DNA of 64,000 bases from Aquilaria yunnanensis (lineage: Eukaryota > Streptophyta > Magnoliopsida > Malvales > Thymelaeaceae), in assembly GCA_039654915.1 (NCBI GenBank), contig CM077597.1:32276001-32340000 (forward strand), written 5' to 3'. The notes under the pieces were generated by a model. The model was not told the DNA's origin. It saw only the letters and a list, made by a program, of their open reading frames with translations, and did no database searches. Positions 1 to 11,239 of this stretch are shown one piece after another; position 1 is the stretch's first letter; each line of letters opens with the position of its first letter. Made by a program: the position numbers and the translations under genes.

Positions 1-1265
1 TGTATTCAGGGTAACGGCTGGCAAATTACTTGGGTTTATGGTATTTGAAAGAGGTATTGATGCCAACCTAGAAAAGGTTAAGGCCCTACTAGGATTCCGA
101 ACTCCCACGACGACCAAGGATGTGCAAAGACTTACCGGGAGAATCATGGCCCTTAGCAAATTCATCTCCAGATACGGGGACCTGTGCTGACCATTCTTCA
201 AGGTGCTCACCAAAGCAGCAAAAAATGAAGATAACTTCGATTCCGACGAACACCCTTGGAACGAAGATTGCCAAAAGGCTTGGGATGAACTCAAGAGCTA
301 CTTGACTCACCTGCTGACACCTCGGCAGCCGCTAGAAGGAGAACCTCTCATACTCTACCTCACCGTTACCGAAAAGGCCGTAAGTTTGGTACTTGTAAGG
401 GAACAATGAGGAAAACAGTAGCCAGTATACTATGTGAGCAAGTCCTTGCATGGTGCCGAAGTTAGGTACCCTTTCCTGCAAAAGGCCATCTATGCTCTAG
501 TGTTGGCAGGCAGAAGATTGCGGCCTTACTTCCAAGGACATCCTATCATTGTTCGAAGTAACCTACCTCTTATGGATGTCAAGTGGAAGGTAGACCACTC
601 TGGAAGATTATCAAAGTGTTGCATCGAGCTTGGTGAATACAACATCACCTATGAGTTGAGAAGGGCAATAAAGGCCCAAGCATTGGCGGATTTCATCGCC
701 GAAGTACCAAAAACCAAAGATACCTCGGAGGACCTCGCTAGTAACGAACTTGAGTGGACACTCTTCATTGATGGTGCCTCCGATTTTGAACATCAAGGAG
801 CCGGAGTAAATTCTGTGGGCACCCGAAGGTTTGGAAGCATCAAAGTCCATCAAGTTCGGTTTCAATGTCGCCGAAAATGAAGCCCTCATAGCAGGCTTAC
901 CGTTGGCAAAAAGAGTTAGTGTGAGAAATCTGAAGGCCCACAGTGATTCTCAACTGATGGTCCGATAGATAATAGGGGACTACATAGCAAAATACCCAAA
1001 CTTGACAAAGTATCATGACCTCGCAAAAAGGCTTATCTAAGAATTCGACAGGATACATATAAAAAAAGTACCACGGTGGGATAATATGGAGGCGAATACT
1101 TTGGCCAAATCAAAAGAGTTCACTGAAGCACTCTATAAGCCGAGCATAGCATTAATGTGCATAGCAACCTTGGGTATAGGGTGGAAAAATTCTATCAAGA
1201 AATATCTCGCAACCTCAGAACTTCCCAAAGATCCCCTTGAAGCTGCGAAAGTGCGAAAGCACTAA
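1..1265 (+). pseudogene. Ty3/gypsy (Tat lineage) pol fragment: RT end and RNase H domains
   Basis: Translation of the plus strand gives the end of a reverse transcriptase (thumb and connection, with the phrase KDVQRLTGRI), then a retroviral-type RNase H (ending in KAQALADFIAEV), then a second RNase H beginning with WTLFIDGAS. The second domain keeps the acidic residues of the fold: D in FIDGAS, E in NEALIAGLPLAK, D in HSDSQLMV and D in RWDNMEANTLAK. A tandem second RNase H is known from the Tat/Ogre branch of plant Ty3/gypsy elements, which is why I place it there. Reading is broken by in-frame stops near 188, 406 and 966 and by frame changes (for example near 870), so no functional protein is made. 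The element's 5' part lies outside the window. Confidence 0.88.
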
Positions 1266-2420
1266 GGTAGATACTTCCTGATCGGAGATGAGTTCTACCG
1301 GCAAGGGTACACGAGTCCACTACCAAGGTGTGTTAGCGAAGAAGACATTGAGATAATCCTCAAAGAAGTCCATGAAGAGGCCTACGGTTCTCACATCAGG
1401 ACTAATGCCTTTGCCAGAGCACTACTCCGCCAAGGATATTTCTGACCTACCTTAAGGAAGGATGCGAGGCAATTTGTCTATAAATGCGACAAGTGCCAAA
1501 GACATGCTTCCATTTAGAGACTACCCTCGGAAGTAATAACTTCAGCAAACTATCCTTGACCCTTTGCTGTTTGGGGTATTGACCTCATTGGGCCTCTCCC
1601 AACAGCTCCAGGAGGAGTGAAGTTCTACGTAGTCACAGTAGACTATTTCACCAAGTGGATTGAGGTAGAGCCTTTAGCAGCAATATCGGCAAATGACATA
1701 CAAAGATTTGTCTGGAAGAACATCATATGTAGATTTGGCGTACCGAGGGTGATAGTAGCTGATAATGGTTCCCAGTTTATCGATAAAGGTTTCCAGGAAT
1801 TCGTAGTAGACTTCGGGAAAAAATTGCACTTCGCCTCGGTTGCCCATCCTTAGAGCAATGGACAAGTTGAAGTGTCCAACAGAACAATAAAAGATGGTCT
1901 GAAAAAGAGGTTGAAGGAAGCAAAGGGAAAATGGCCAGGAAAGTTTCTGAGCGTGCTGTGGAGCTACCGAACAACTCCTAGAAGGGCCATGGGTGAGACA
2001 CCCTTCTCACTCGTCTTCGGCATAGAGGTCATTATCCTTGTTGAGGTTGTACAGCCATATGTAAGAATACATGCGTTCGATAAAGAAAGGAACCACATTG
2101 ATTTAAGAACCAAGTTGGATATGATTGATGAGCATAGAGAGATGGCCGAGCTCAGAAGAAAAGCTTTTCAGTGGAGAGCAGTCGTTGCCACAAACTTGCA
2201 TGTCAAGCATAAAGGAATCAAGAAAGGGGACCTCATTCTCCAAAAGGCTGAATTCGAAGCTCGAAGACCATCTCGTGGAGTACTTCGGGCGAATTGGGAT
2301 GGACCTTATTTGGTCCTCGAGGAAGTTCAGCCAAGAGTCTATAATCTCGATAATGCCGAAGGTGAAGAATTTGAAAAATACATGGCATTCAGACTCTTTG
2401 AAAAAATTCTTCACTTAGAA
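1266..2420 (+). pseudogene. Ty3/gypsy (Tat lineage) integrase
   Basis: This continues the pol gene of the element to the left. The zinc-binding region (H near 1370-1395, CDKCQRH at about 1488-1508) precedes the DDE core: D in WGIDLIGPLP (about 1575), D in VADNGSQF (about 1758), and E in NGQVEVSNR (about 1870). The open stretch 1872-2540 covers the end of the core and the C-terminal region with the usual GDLIL and WDGPYLV motifs. Stops interrupt it at about 1443, 1517, 1556 and 1851, so it is dead. Integrase inserts the reverse-transcribed element DNA into the host chromosome. Confidence 0.88.
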
Positions 2421-2520
2421 AAATTTTCAAGGGAAAATTTGTGCAAAAGATGCCGAAGAAGGCGAACCGAATATGGCTGCTTCCAAAGGTGCATTAGTAA
2501 TATTGTACAATTTTTACCGA

Positions 2521-2690
2521 GGGTGATCGACCGAACATAGTTGGTCCTAAAGGTACTTAACTATCTTTTCCACAAATTAAGTTTCACCGAAGATTGTCGA
2601 CCGAACATGGTTGGTCCCAAAGGAACTTAACTATTTTTGAAAGGCAAGTCTTCCAAAGAAGATTGACCAAAGATGGTCGTGAAACCTTCA
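2521..2690 (+). repeat. Short tandem repeat, ~70-bp period, downstream of integrase
   Basis: Two clear copies of a unit containing tcgaccgaacat(a/g)gttggtcc followed by aaaggtacttaactat start near 2523 and 2593, exactly 70 bp apart. A shortened third copy follows from about 2660. The array lies in the untranslated stretch between the integrase gene and the antisense ORF. Tat-lineage elements are known to carry tandem repeats in this position. Confidence 0.7.
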
Positions 2691-3147
2691 AAGGGACTAA
2701 GGTTGTAAATCCTTAAAGAAGGATACGACTCATCGCCGAAGATGGTTAAATGCCGAAGGACGAAGATAATGACCGAAGTCATACCAATCAAGGACTTGGC
2801 CAAAGTTTTGGACAAAAGATGGGAAAGTTTCATTAAGTTTAAATGACGAAGTACAAAGTAAAAAAAAAAAAAAAAAGAGAAGAAGCCTATTACTTGTCTT
2901 GCCCATCTTTGGGGTCTTCCACATCCTTAGAATGATCATCTTCGGCATCATCGTCCTCATTTTGGCTACCATCGTCAGCTGAAGGAGGAGGAACGGGGAG
3001 GTTGAGGAATTCAGTCATCAACCATCCCAGGGACGGCCCTTCGGGGATATCAAGCACCTGCAAGAAGGAGAGGTCAAGGTCAGGATATTGGGATAGGACT
3101 TGATGGCGAGCAAGGCAAAAACCATCCTGATACGAGGACTTAGTCGC

Positions 3148-5373
3148 CTAACCGAACTTAGCCTTCTCCGCCTTCAAGTCCTCCAGTTCTTTCTTAAGTA
3201 CTTTGACCTCTTTCTCTAGTTTCTTTTTCTTTTTCTTCTTTTTCTTCTTTTCCTTCTTCAGCCGATCAATCTCGGCTATGAATTTGGCATTAAGCCCTAA
3301 CGCCTTTGTGAGATCGGCTACAACCTCCTCCTTCTCCCTCTGAAAAGCTTCATTTGTCGAAGTCAGGGCCACCACCCTTGTGCTGAGGTCTGACACTTTG
3401 GAAGAAAAATCCTCCAAAAGCTCATTTTGGCTCTTCAGCACCTCTTTCCAAAGACTGGCTAGGTTCTCCTTCACAATTTTGTTGAGCTCACCGTACTTAA
3501 CAACCAAGCTCATAAATAGTTCCTTAGCCTTGGCCAAGTGCTTCTCTGATTGACCTCAGATAGAAGATTGTTTGGCTGCTCAAGCCCAAAAATATCCACT
3601 GTATGCCAAAAGCTACAAAAGGGAGGATTCCGAATGTGGGTCAAAAGCAACAAAAGCTCAGAATTTTTCCAAGTCCTAAAGGGCTAAGGTTTACTTGGGT
3701 AGCATGCTCGGACATCCTCAAGGCGAGGACCTCCTCATTCGGGCACTCCTCCATCAGAGACTGGAAGGTAGCATTAGTCATAATGCCCCTTGCCATCTGA
3801 GGGGCCATCTTCTGGCTATCCTCCGAGAACAAGTCCATGTCCTCTGTGAAGGTCCAGAAGGGCTCCCTCGGGACTTTGTCCTTCGAGATTTTTGAATCTT
3901 GAAGGGCCCTCTTCCGAACGTGTTTGACCATCCATTGAGCCTGGGCTTGCTCATCTGCAAAATCACACCGAAGTTCAGTTATAATAGTATCCATTAACCA
4001 TTCATCTACAAGGTCTAAAATACCAAAAAATCCCAAACCCATACACGAATGGCTAAAGGACAAACCTTGTTGGAGTTTGGGGCCCTCTTTGTCAAAATCA
4101 CTAACATCCAACACCTCGGCGGAGATGTCCTTGCCTTTCCTCCGTCGCAACTCTTGAACCTCTTCAGCAGACACCTCCCCCAACGAAGTCCCCAGCGCCT
4201 CGACAACAGCATCAAGACTCAGAAGGGTAGAGTGGATGGCCGGCCCCGAAGGTAGGTCAACACGCACAGGAGTTCGGTTGAGTACCTCCACTTGACCTTC
4301 GAGCGGAGGTGGAAGGGAGTCCGATTTAACTTTCTTCGACTTCGATGCCAAAGACGGTCCAGCCGGCGCCTTCTTCCTCTATTGTTCTCCCTTCTCGGCC
4401 TAACCGAGGAAGAGACTCTTATAGAAGGCTGCAGATTTATCACCCATTTCTACAAAAAGAAGAACATCAGTGTAAGTACGGAAAAGCATACACAACAAAA
4501 ATTGGAAAGGAGCTTACTCTCTTTAAGTGCCAAATATGTAAGCTCGCCCCGAATGAGCATGAGCAACCAGAACTTCTTCCCGTCCACTACTGGTTTAGGC
4601 ATATTTAAGTTAGTAATATGCTCCTTAACAACCCTGAGTTCCCGAAGTACTTTTTCGGTCATGAAGCTCCATTTAATGGGGAAGCGGTAGAAAGACCGCG
4701 GGGGAACCTCGGCATCCCAATCTGTGACAACCCGAATACGGTTATCGAACTCCTTAAATTGAGACTTCAACTTTAAGGTTAACAGCTTACTCTGGTCAAC
4801 TACATCAATGGCCAAGATACCCAAAGCCCACTTAGATGGCATGTCTTTCCACTGCTCATCCACCTTAAAAAAAAAGAACTTCTTCTGCCACCCCCGCCAA
4901 CTATCTTTTGTTCCGAAGGTGAACGTGAATTTTTTGCTCCTAGATCCCCGAGGGAGCAAGAAGTAGAACCCGCCCTTCGGAACGAGGTGAAGTTTGTAGT
5001 ATTGCATGAAAAAGATGAAGTAGGGCTCTATTTTGAAGACCCCGCACATACAAAGAAAGGCATTAAAGTAGGAATAGGAGTTTGGGGGAAGTTAGTTGAT
5101 AGCTATGCCATGAAATTGGCAAAATTTGCAAACCATCTTCGAAAGGGGATACCGAAGTCTCGCCTTCAGCTGTGCCATGAAGATAGTGATCTCATTTTTC
5201 TGAGGGGCATAGCTAGGCATACCAGGACTAGGGAGCCTGGTGATGGCATAGGGAAGGAGAAAAAATTTAGCCAACCACTTCTTTACTTTCTCCGAAGTGG
5301 CACAACTCGGATGAGAGTTAAGATGGAGCCAACTCTCAGGAATTGGATGAGCTTCAACTTGGGGGAAAGACAT
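3148..5373 (-). pseudogene. Antisense ORF of the Tat element (putative gypsy-type transposon protein)
   Basis: On the strand opposite to pol, and between integrase and the 3' LTR, a coding sequence runs from about 5373 down to 3148. The first part (5373-4450) is one frame with a single stop at 5092-5094 and begins MSFPQVEAHPIPESW. It resembles the domain catalogued as putative gypsy-type transposon (Transposase_28), as I recall it. The middle (4351-3641) starts MASKSKKVKSDSLPPP and is in another frame. The last part (3537-3148) is a long charged coiled coil with a run of about ten lysines. Antisense ORFs in this position are described for Tat elements such as Grande and Retand. The protein's function is unknown. 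Frame changes and the stop make this copy a pseudogene, although introns could account for some of the breaks. Confidence 0.7.
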
Positions 5374-5399
5374 GTTTGGAAATAAAAGGCCCTAACCTT

Positions 5400-5871
5400 G
5401 GAAAGATGAAGGGGAAAGAAATAAGATGAAAAAAAACTACTTCAGAAATAAACCCACCTAATTCAGAATGAAAACAGGAACTTCTGAGAATGCCACAAAC
5501 TTGCCAGAAATTGCTTTGCCGCTAACACCACCGCCAAAGCAAGATGGAAGACGAGAGGAAATTAGAGAGCAGAAGGAATGAAAATTGAAGAAATGTGGAA
5601 ACTCTGAAGGGCAAAGGCCTTATATAGACCGAATGAGGCAGCGAAGCGCCGCCATAATGACCCTTCACAAGCAAAGGGACGTAATCGATGTAACGGACGT
5701 GACTGTTCACCAATCACCTAAGGACACATGTCACCTGACGTGAGAAATAAGGGCACGCTTTCTAACATTAGCAGGCCTATATAAGCCTAGCCCGAAGTGA
5801 CGTGACTACCTAGTCAGAAGATGTGACGATTCATTGGCAGGCAACAAGGAACAAGAAACTTAGAGGGGGAA
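5400..5871. other. Leader of the antisense ORF and polypurine tract before the 3' LTR
   Basis: No coding potential is seen here. At 5861-5871 the plus strand reads agagggggaaa, a good polypurine tract for plus-strand priming. I use it to set the start of the 3' LTR just after it. The tract 5610-5780 contains two TATA-like stretches (ttatataga, ctatataag). Confidence 0.4.
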
Positions 5872-6806
5872 ATATTTCTCCGAAGATACAACTTCGGAAA
5901 CATCAAGAGCTCGGTCAAAAGCGAGGAGTCCCATTTGATGTCGAAGACACTACTTCGACCAAAAGAGGCATCTTGAACCAAAGAGATGCCCACCACGAAG
6001 AAGGTGACCTCAGTCAAAATTCAGCTCTGCTAACTGGGAGTCTGTCACCTCCAAAAAAGATTTTCGTGCCATGCTCACAAAAGCTTAACGCCGAAGATAC
6101 AACTTCGGCTTCTCGAGGAGGGCACGTGATGGTCGAAAGACTATGGCCCCCGAGATCTCCTGAATCAGCTATCCTGAAACCACCCTTGGTGGGAGCTTAG
6201 CCCTGACCTCGGGGCACTCTCAACACCGCCCTCGAAAAGGAGCATGACTAACTTAGGGAATAGGTGTCTTTCACCACCCTCGGATTTGCAAACCTACTGA
6301 CCTCGGAAAAGGAGATCCACCATCCTTGACAGAGTAAAAAGTCTCCCGAAGGTGACCCACTCTGCCGAAGGGCCTTCCCCTATAGCTCTCGAAGGAAAAT
6401 CTCTGTCCGAAGGGGTTTCACGGAGATACGAAAAAAATGGCTAAGGAGCCTTTAACAAAGAGACCTTGCACACGCCCTTGCCCTCTGGCCAGAACAACCT
6501 ACGCCCAGCTGGAGAATACTACCTCTGAAGGTATGGATCGGATCTGACTGAACATGTGTCCTGATCTGGACAAGCTATGTCAAACAGCCTCCTCCCTCCA
6601 CCCTCCTATAAATACTTTAGAGGGACCTTGGTAAGGACATGGGACTCTCTTTATTCTCTGCTCTTTGCTCTTTACTACCACTCTCACAAATACTAACTTG
6701 GCCATCAGAGGCTCTTCCCCTGAAAACACACTCTGGGGAGCTCCAAACCCTTGTTCTTCAAAGTCTTGTAGACATCTTCACCGGAAATCTCTCTTTCAGT
6801 CCAGCA
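5872..6806 (+). mobile_element. 3' LTR of the Tat-lineage Ty3/gypsy element
   Basis: The start is inferred from the polypurine tract and the end from a terminal CA at 6805-6806, giving about 935 bp. A TATA box (tataaata, 6607-6614) is followed about 90 bp later by ctaacttggccatcagagg. Its relatives (ctaacttgggcgtcg in the LTR at 31172-32079) mark the R/U5 region of this lineage. U3 contains repeated palindromes listed separately. To the right the sequence changes abruptly to a minus-strand reverse transcriptase. The first two bases read TA instead of TG, so the left boundary is uncertain by tens of bases. Confidence 0.55.
5880..6108. repeat. Repeated hairpin palindrome in the LTR U3
   Basis: The 18-mer CCGAAGATACAACTTCGG is present perfectly at 5880-5897 and 6091-6108. 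A variant (tcgaagacactacttcga) lies at 5941-5958. Each copy has 7-bp arms (CCGAAG(A/T)) that can pair around a short loop. Confidence 0.8.
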
Positions 6807-6829
6807 TGTCATACAACGAGGATGCCACT

Positions 6830-8290
6830 GGGCATCAATATTCTTCTTTATCACTTTATTTAAAGGTACAAAAATACTTGAGAAATATTTTCCAAACCCC
6901 TTATAAAAGCTAGCAAGGCCATGAAAAAATCTCACCTTTGAAATAGACTTTGCAGTTGGCCATTCTTGAATAGCCCTTATCTTTTCTAGTTTAACCTCCA
7001 TACCTTTTGAGTTCATGGCAAAACCAAGAAAGATTGCATGGTTAGTATAAAAAGAAAACTTTTTAAGATTGGTATACAATTTTTGTGCTTTTAAAGTCTC
7101 TAACATATGCCTTACATACTCAGCATGCTCATGCAAGCTTTTACTATACATTAAGATGTCATCAAAGTGAACAGCCATAAATTTCCTAATGTAATCCCTT
7201 AAACATGATTCATGAGCCTTATAAAGGTATCGAGAACGTTAGATAAATCAAATGACATGACTAACCACTCATATAACCCAAATTTAGTCTTAAAGGTAGT
7301 TTTCCATTCATCCTTCTCTTTCATCCTGATTTGATGATAACCACTTTTAAGATTAGCCTTAGAAAATATTGTGGAACTACGCAATTCATCTACTATGTCA
7401 TCTAATTTAGGGATGGTATGTCTATATTTTACAGTGATTTTATTGATGGGTTTACAATCCATGCATATCCTCTATGTACCATATTCCTTTGGTACTAGTA
7501 TCACAAGCACGTCACAAGGACTCAAGCTCCCCCTAATATAACCTTTGGAAAATAGGTCTTCAACTTGCCTTTGGATCTCCTTGGTCTTTTCAAGGTTACT
7601 TCTATAGGCTAGCTTGTCTAAAATGAGAGCACTAGGAATCAGGTCTATTTGATGTTCAATGCCCCTTATTGGTAGTAACCCTCTTGGATCCTCGAGAAAC
7701 ATATCCTCAAAGTCCTTTAACAAAGAAGCAATAACACTAGGAAGCTTGTTAGTAAGGTCACTAGATAAAATAAAACTTTCTTTGTAAAGAAAAAAAAAAC
7801 ACTGGCTTTTGTGCTTGAAGAAATTTCTTCACATCACTCATTTTTATTATGAAGTACAGTTTTCTTCTCTCAACTTTGTTCTCTTTATTTTACCTCAGGA
7901 ACTCTCAACACTTTTCTTCCCCTCAAGGTCACTCACCTCACATCTCTCTTTTAATTTCTCAACTCTTCTTTCTTCACTCAAGCCCTTATCTATCTTTTTT
8001 CCTTTCATTGATTTTTCTCTTGGCCTTACCAGCAATCTTCTTTTGATCCTTTATGACTTGATGTGGTGATAGTGGAGCCAATGTAATGGATTTGTCTTTA
8101 AATTGGAAAGAGTATTTATTCTTGAAAATGGATGACTCTTCTATCATATTGCCATAGCCTTCCCAAAAGAATGTGACTTGCCTCTATAGGAACAACATCA
8201 CAAAGCACTCCATCTTCATATCTCCCAACTTAAAGGCTACCATGATTTGCATGGTCACCTTCACTTCATCCTCATTGTTGAGCCATTAAA
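6830..8290 (-). pseudogene. Second Ty3/gypsy element: reverse transcriptase (minus strand)
   Basis: Read on the minus strand, the order is: a linker with the PRGLLPIRGIEHQIDL motif (about 7690), the RT fingers and palm ([20 protein letters not shown] at about 7455; [15 protein letters not shown] at about 7360), the catalytic region (VHFDDILMYSKS at about 7170, containing the FDD version of YxDD), and the start of the connection (PLNKVIKKN at about 6870). At least two frame breaks and stops separate the segments (near 7465 and 7190). The gene stops at about 6830 without RNase H or integrase, so the element was truncated where it meets the Tat LTR. The region 7724-8290 should hold the end of the protease but is too decayed to read. 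Confidence 0.85.
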
Positions 8291-8293
8291 GCT

Positions 8294-8783
8294 TTAGGGT
8301 CTCAGGTGTCTTATGGTAGGTAATTGCAACTTCTCAACCAAAGTGGTACTACCAACATTAGTATAACTTCCTCCATCTATAAGCATGCTACATACCTTTC
8401 TTCTAATGTAACACCTAGTATAGAAGATGTTTTCTCTTTTATCATTATTCTCCTTGATGTGAGCATTCAAGACTCTCTTTGCCATAAATGTAACTTCTTC
8501 CTCCAAAAAATCTATCTTGGGTTTATCCTCTAAGATTGGCTCATCATGCTCTTCTCCATCACGTTCATCTGTTACTAGTTCTTCTACATCATTGAGCACC
8601 ATGGTGGTTCTTTGATTCACACAATCTCTTATTAGATGCCCCTACCTTGGCACTTAAAATGAACTTGGTCACAGTTTCTAAATCCAACTTTAGAATTGAA
8701 ACTACCTTCATAGGGCCTTTAGAAAGGTGTCTCGTACTTAGGCCTAAAGAACCCCTTCCTTGGCTCCTCTTTCCTCTCATCAT
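8294..8783 (-). pseudogene. Second Ty3/gypsy element: zinc knuckle and aspartic protease
   Basis: On the minus strand a CCHC zinc knuckle (KCQG...GHLIRDCVN) is readable near 8650-8600, but only after a 1-nt frame change. About 200 bases further on is the retropepsin motif MLIDGGSYTNV at about 8385-8355, where D-G-G replaces the usual D-S/T-G. The stretch between is acidic and lysine-rich, as in gag-protease linkers. The protease normally cuts the gag-pol polyprotein. The frameshift at the knuckle makes this copy nonfunctional. Confidence 0.75.
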
Positions 8784-8858
8784 GCCTCCAAGATGGCTTT
8801 AGATTAGGGTTACGTTTTGTGAAAACCCTTAATGACCTTTTATTTTTTAGTTGTCTTT

Positions 8859-9656
8859 CTACCCGAATGGTTGAATGCAATATATCTTCAAGCTCCATAG
8901 GTGCAACTCTACTAAAATGACAATGTCCAAGTTAAGGCCATACAAGAATCTTGCCATTGTTGCCTCTTGGTCCTTATCTAGATTGGCTCTCAACATGGTC
9001 ACCTCTAACTCCTTGAAATAGTCCTCCATAGACTTAGTCCCTTGGGTAAGCCTTTTAGGCCTTTGGTGTAGCTCTTTTTTATAGTAGTTTAGGACAAACC
9101 TTCTCCTTATCATGGACTTCAACTTTTGCCATGTTTGCATGGGTTTTTCATGATTTCTTTGCCTACAATTCACAACCTGAGTTCACCAAGCAAAAGCATA
9201 GTTAGTAAACTCCAATGGGGTAATCTTTACCTTATTATCCTCAAGGTAAATATAGCACTCAAAGATCATCTCCACTTTAGCCACCCATATGATGAATGTC
9301 TCTAGGTCATGGTGGAATTTCAACTTGATTACATTAAGGTTTGGATCCTCCCTTGGCTGGCCCCTCACGAGTCTCCTAGGTAGTGGTGGTGGTAGTACAC
9401 TCTCAAGGCCATCTTCCTTATAGTTGGTGACTTTATGGTTGGTAGATGGATCTCTCCTCAAGGGCACCTCAGGTAGGCAGCTTAAGATGCCTCTTTGCGG
9501 TGCTTTAGAAGCATTTTGCTCAAGTCTCCTTTAGGACTCCTTGATTCTCTCCATCCTCTCCATCACTACTTGAAATTTGGAACTTAGGTCAAGTATGGCT
9601 TGCATGGGTGAAGCCTTCATCTCTTCATTTATGTCTCAACCAACTTCCTTAGACAT
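8859..9656 (-). pseudogene. Second Ty3/gypsy element: gag capsid
   Basis: The gag reading probably starts with the ATG at 9656-9654 (MSKEVG) but meets a stop six codons later. A frame from 9467 carries the capsid N-terminal part (FHHDLETFIIWVAKVEMIF). The next frame from 9173 carries the retrotransposon gag core (WQKLKSMIRRRFV, then TQGTKSMEDYFKELE and MARFLYGLN). Gag forms the virus-like particle. At least three breaks are present. The spacing gag-knuckle-protease-RT matches a Ty3/gypsy polyprotein. Confidence 0.82.
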
Positions 9657-10402
9657 TGAATCTGAAATAAAGACCCTAAAAAACACTCATTTTCTTTCAA
9701 ATCTAGCAGTGGAAAGTTGCTCAAACAAGCAAAACTCTCAAGTTTTAAAGCAACTTACTCAAAGCACACAAGTACTTTAAATCCTTCAAAACCTTCCAAA
9801 ATCCTTCTTAAAAGAAAGAAAATATATTAGAAAAAACTTTGAAAAGATATGAAAAAGAAAGATTAGGATGCTCATCCAATGAAAGATTGAAAGAATAAGA
9901 TAGAGAAAATAGGGTTTTTAGATACTAGGGTTTTGGGTAACTAGGGTTTTGTTGAAAATCAAGGCTTTTCCTTACATTCTTTGTTTGATTAATATTTATT
10001 AATTTTCTTGCTAGACCTCACCTTCCGAAACATTGATCCACCTTTTGCTCCAAGAGAAAACAATAGAATCAAAACTTGTTGCAAGAGAATGTAACTTATA
10101 TTGAAATAAAGTAACTTGATGAACAAGGATGCAAACTAAATAGAATAAGGATGAATTGTTTCTGGTATTTTTTTGGATATTTTGGATATAAAACATAAAC
10201 AACAATAAATGGAAATGATGCTTGCATGACTTGAATGAAGAAGAACAAAGAAGGGCTCAGATAAAGGCATTTTGGACACACTTTGAAAGAAATCTGAAAA
10301 AGACAAGGAAAAAAAGAATTAGGATTGATGAAATAATGTAAAAATTAATGAATTAAAGGCAAATAACATAAAGGATAAGATAGATAGGTCCTACTTGCGG
10401 AA

Positions 10403-10416
10403 TGGCTTTGATATAA
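10403..10416 (-). other. Primer binding site of the second Ty3/gypsy element
   Basis: Read on the minus strand, the 14 bases TTATATCAAAGCCA match the usual initiator-Met tRNA primer site TGGTATCAGAGCCA at 11 of 14 positions. The site lies 2 nt inside the LTR end and about 750 nt before gag, as expected. The 9657-10402 stretch is the untranslated leader and holds no gene. Confidence 0.65.
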
Positions 10417-10418
10417 CT

Positions 10419-11060
10419 TGATGAGTTGCTTGTTGCCCATGGATCCTAGTTCCAAAGAGTACCCAAATTGATGCTCCATCAACTTGCTTCATGAATAAAA
10501 AAATGATTGAGGGAGAAAGAAAAGAATTTAAAAATAAAATCAAAGGTGAGAGAAAGAATTGAATAAGAGAAGTTAGAAGAAATTTGAAAAGAAAAGAAGA
10601 ACCTGTGCATAAGTGCACCAAAAAGTTAAGAAAGAAAAAAGGATAAGAGTATTGCTCAAAACAACTTGTATTCTTATTAATCTGCATGTAAACCATGAAA
10701 TACATAGCCTATTTATAGTATTATAATCTAGGGTAACTAGCCATACAAAGTTTAAATGGACTAGGAACCTTAAACCTAGCAAAAGAAGTAATCCTAGTCA
10801 AACTAGGTTTTCAAAAACACTTTTTTAACACAAAAACTCAAGGAATTCATGTAGCATATTTTCCATGTTCAACAACCTAATTCCTAAGCCTAAAAATAAT
10901 CTAAATCATCCTAAACTGGAATTTAACAAAATTAAAGACTTAAAAACAAACTAGCCCCAAAAAACCCTAAGGGTGCCCTCGGGGTGCACCCTTATATGTC
11001 ATCTAGGGTTCATGCTTATTCCTCATATGTGTGACCATCTTTCCAAGGTTCCTTCCACTT
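10419..11060 (-). mobile_element. 5' LTR of the second Ty3/gypsy element
   Basis: The LTR end next to the primer site reads (minus strand) ...CATCA. A TATA box in minus orientation (ctataaata) lies at about 10709-10717, which fits a promoter driving the gag-pol genes to its left. The outer boundary is not resolved: I see no second copy and no target duplication, so 11060 is a guess. Confidence 0.45.
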
Positions 11061-11239
11061 GAATCTTTATAATATTGCATTATTTAAAGTTCTTGTGGTC
11101 TCTGACACATAGAACTTGGCCACTTTGTAAGATGGCATGAGGAAGATCCAAGGTAGGCTTTAAGTGCACTAAGATGAGTGCTTGGAATGCCTCTTGTGTT
11201 TCTTTGTCCTTTTTCCTTGTGAGAGGTCCTGTGCCTATC

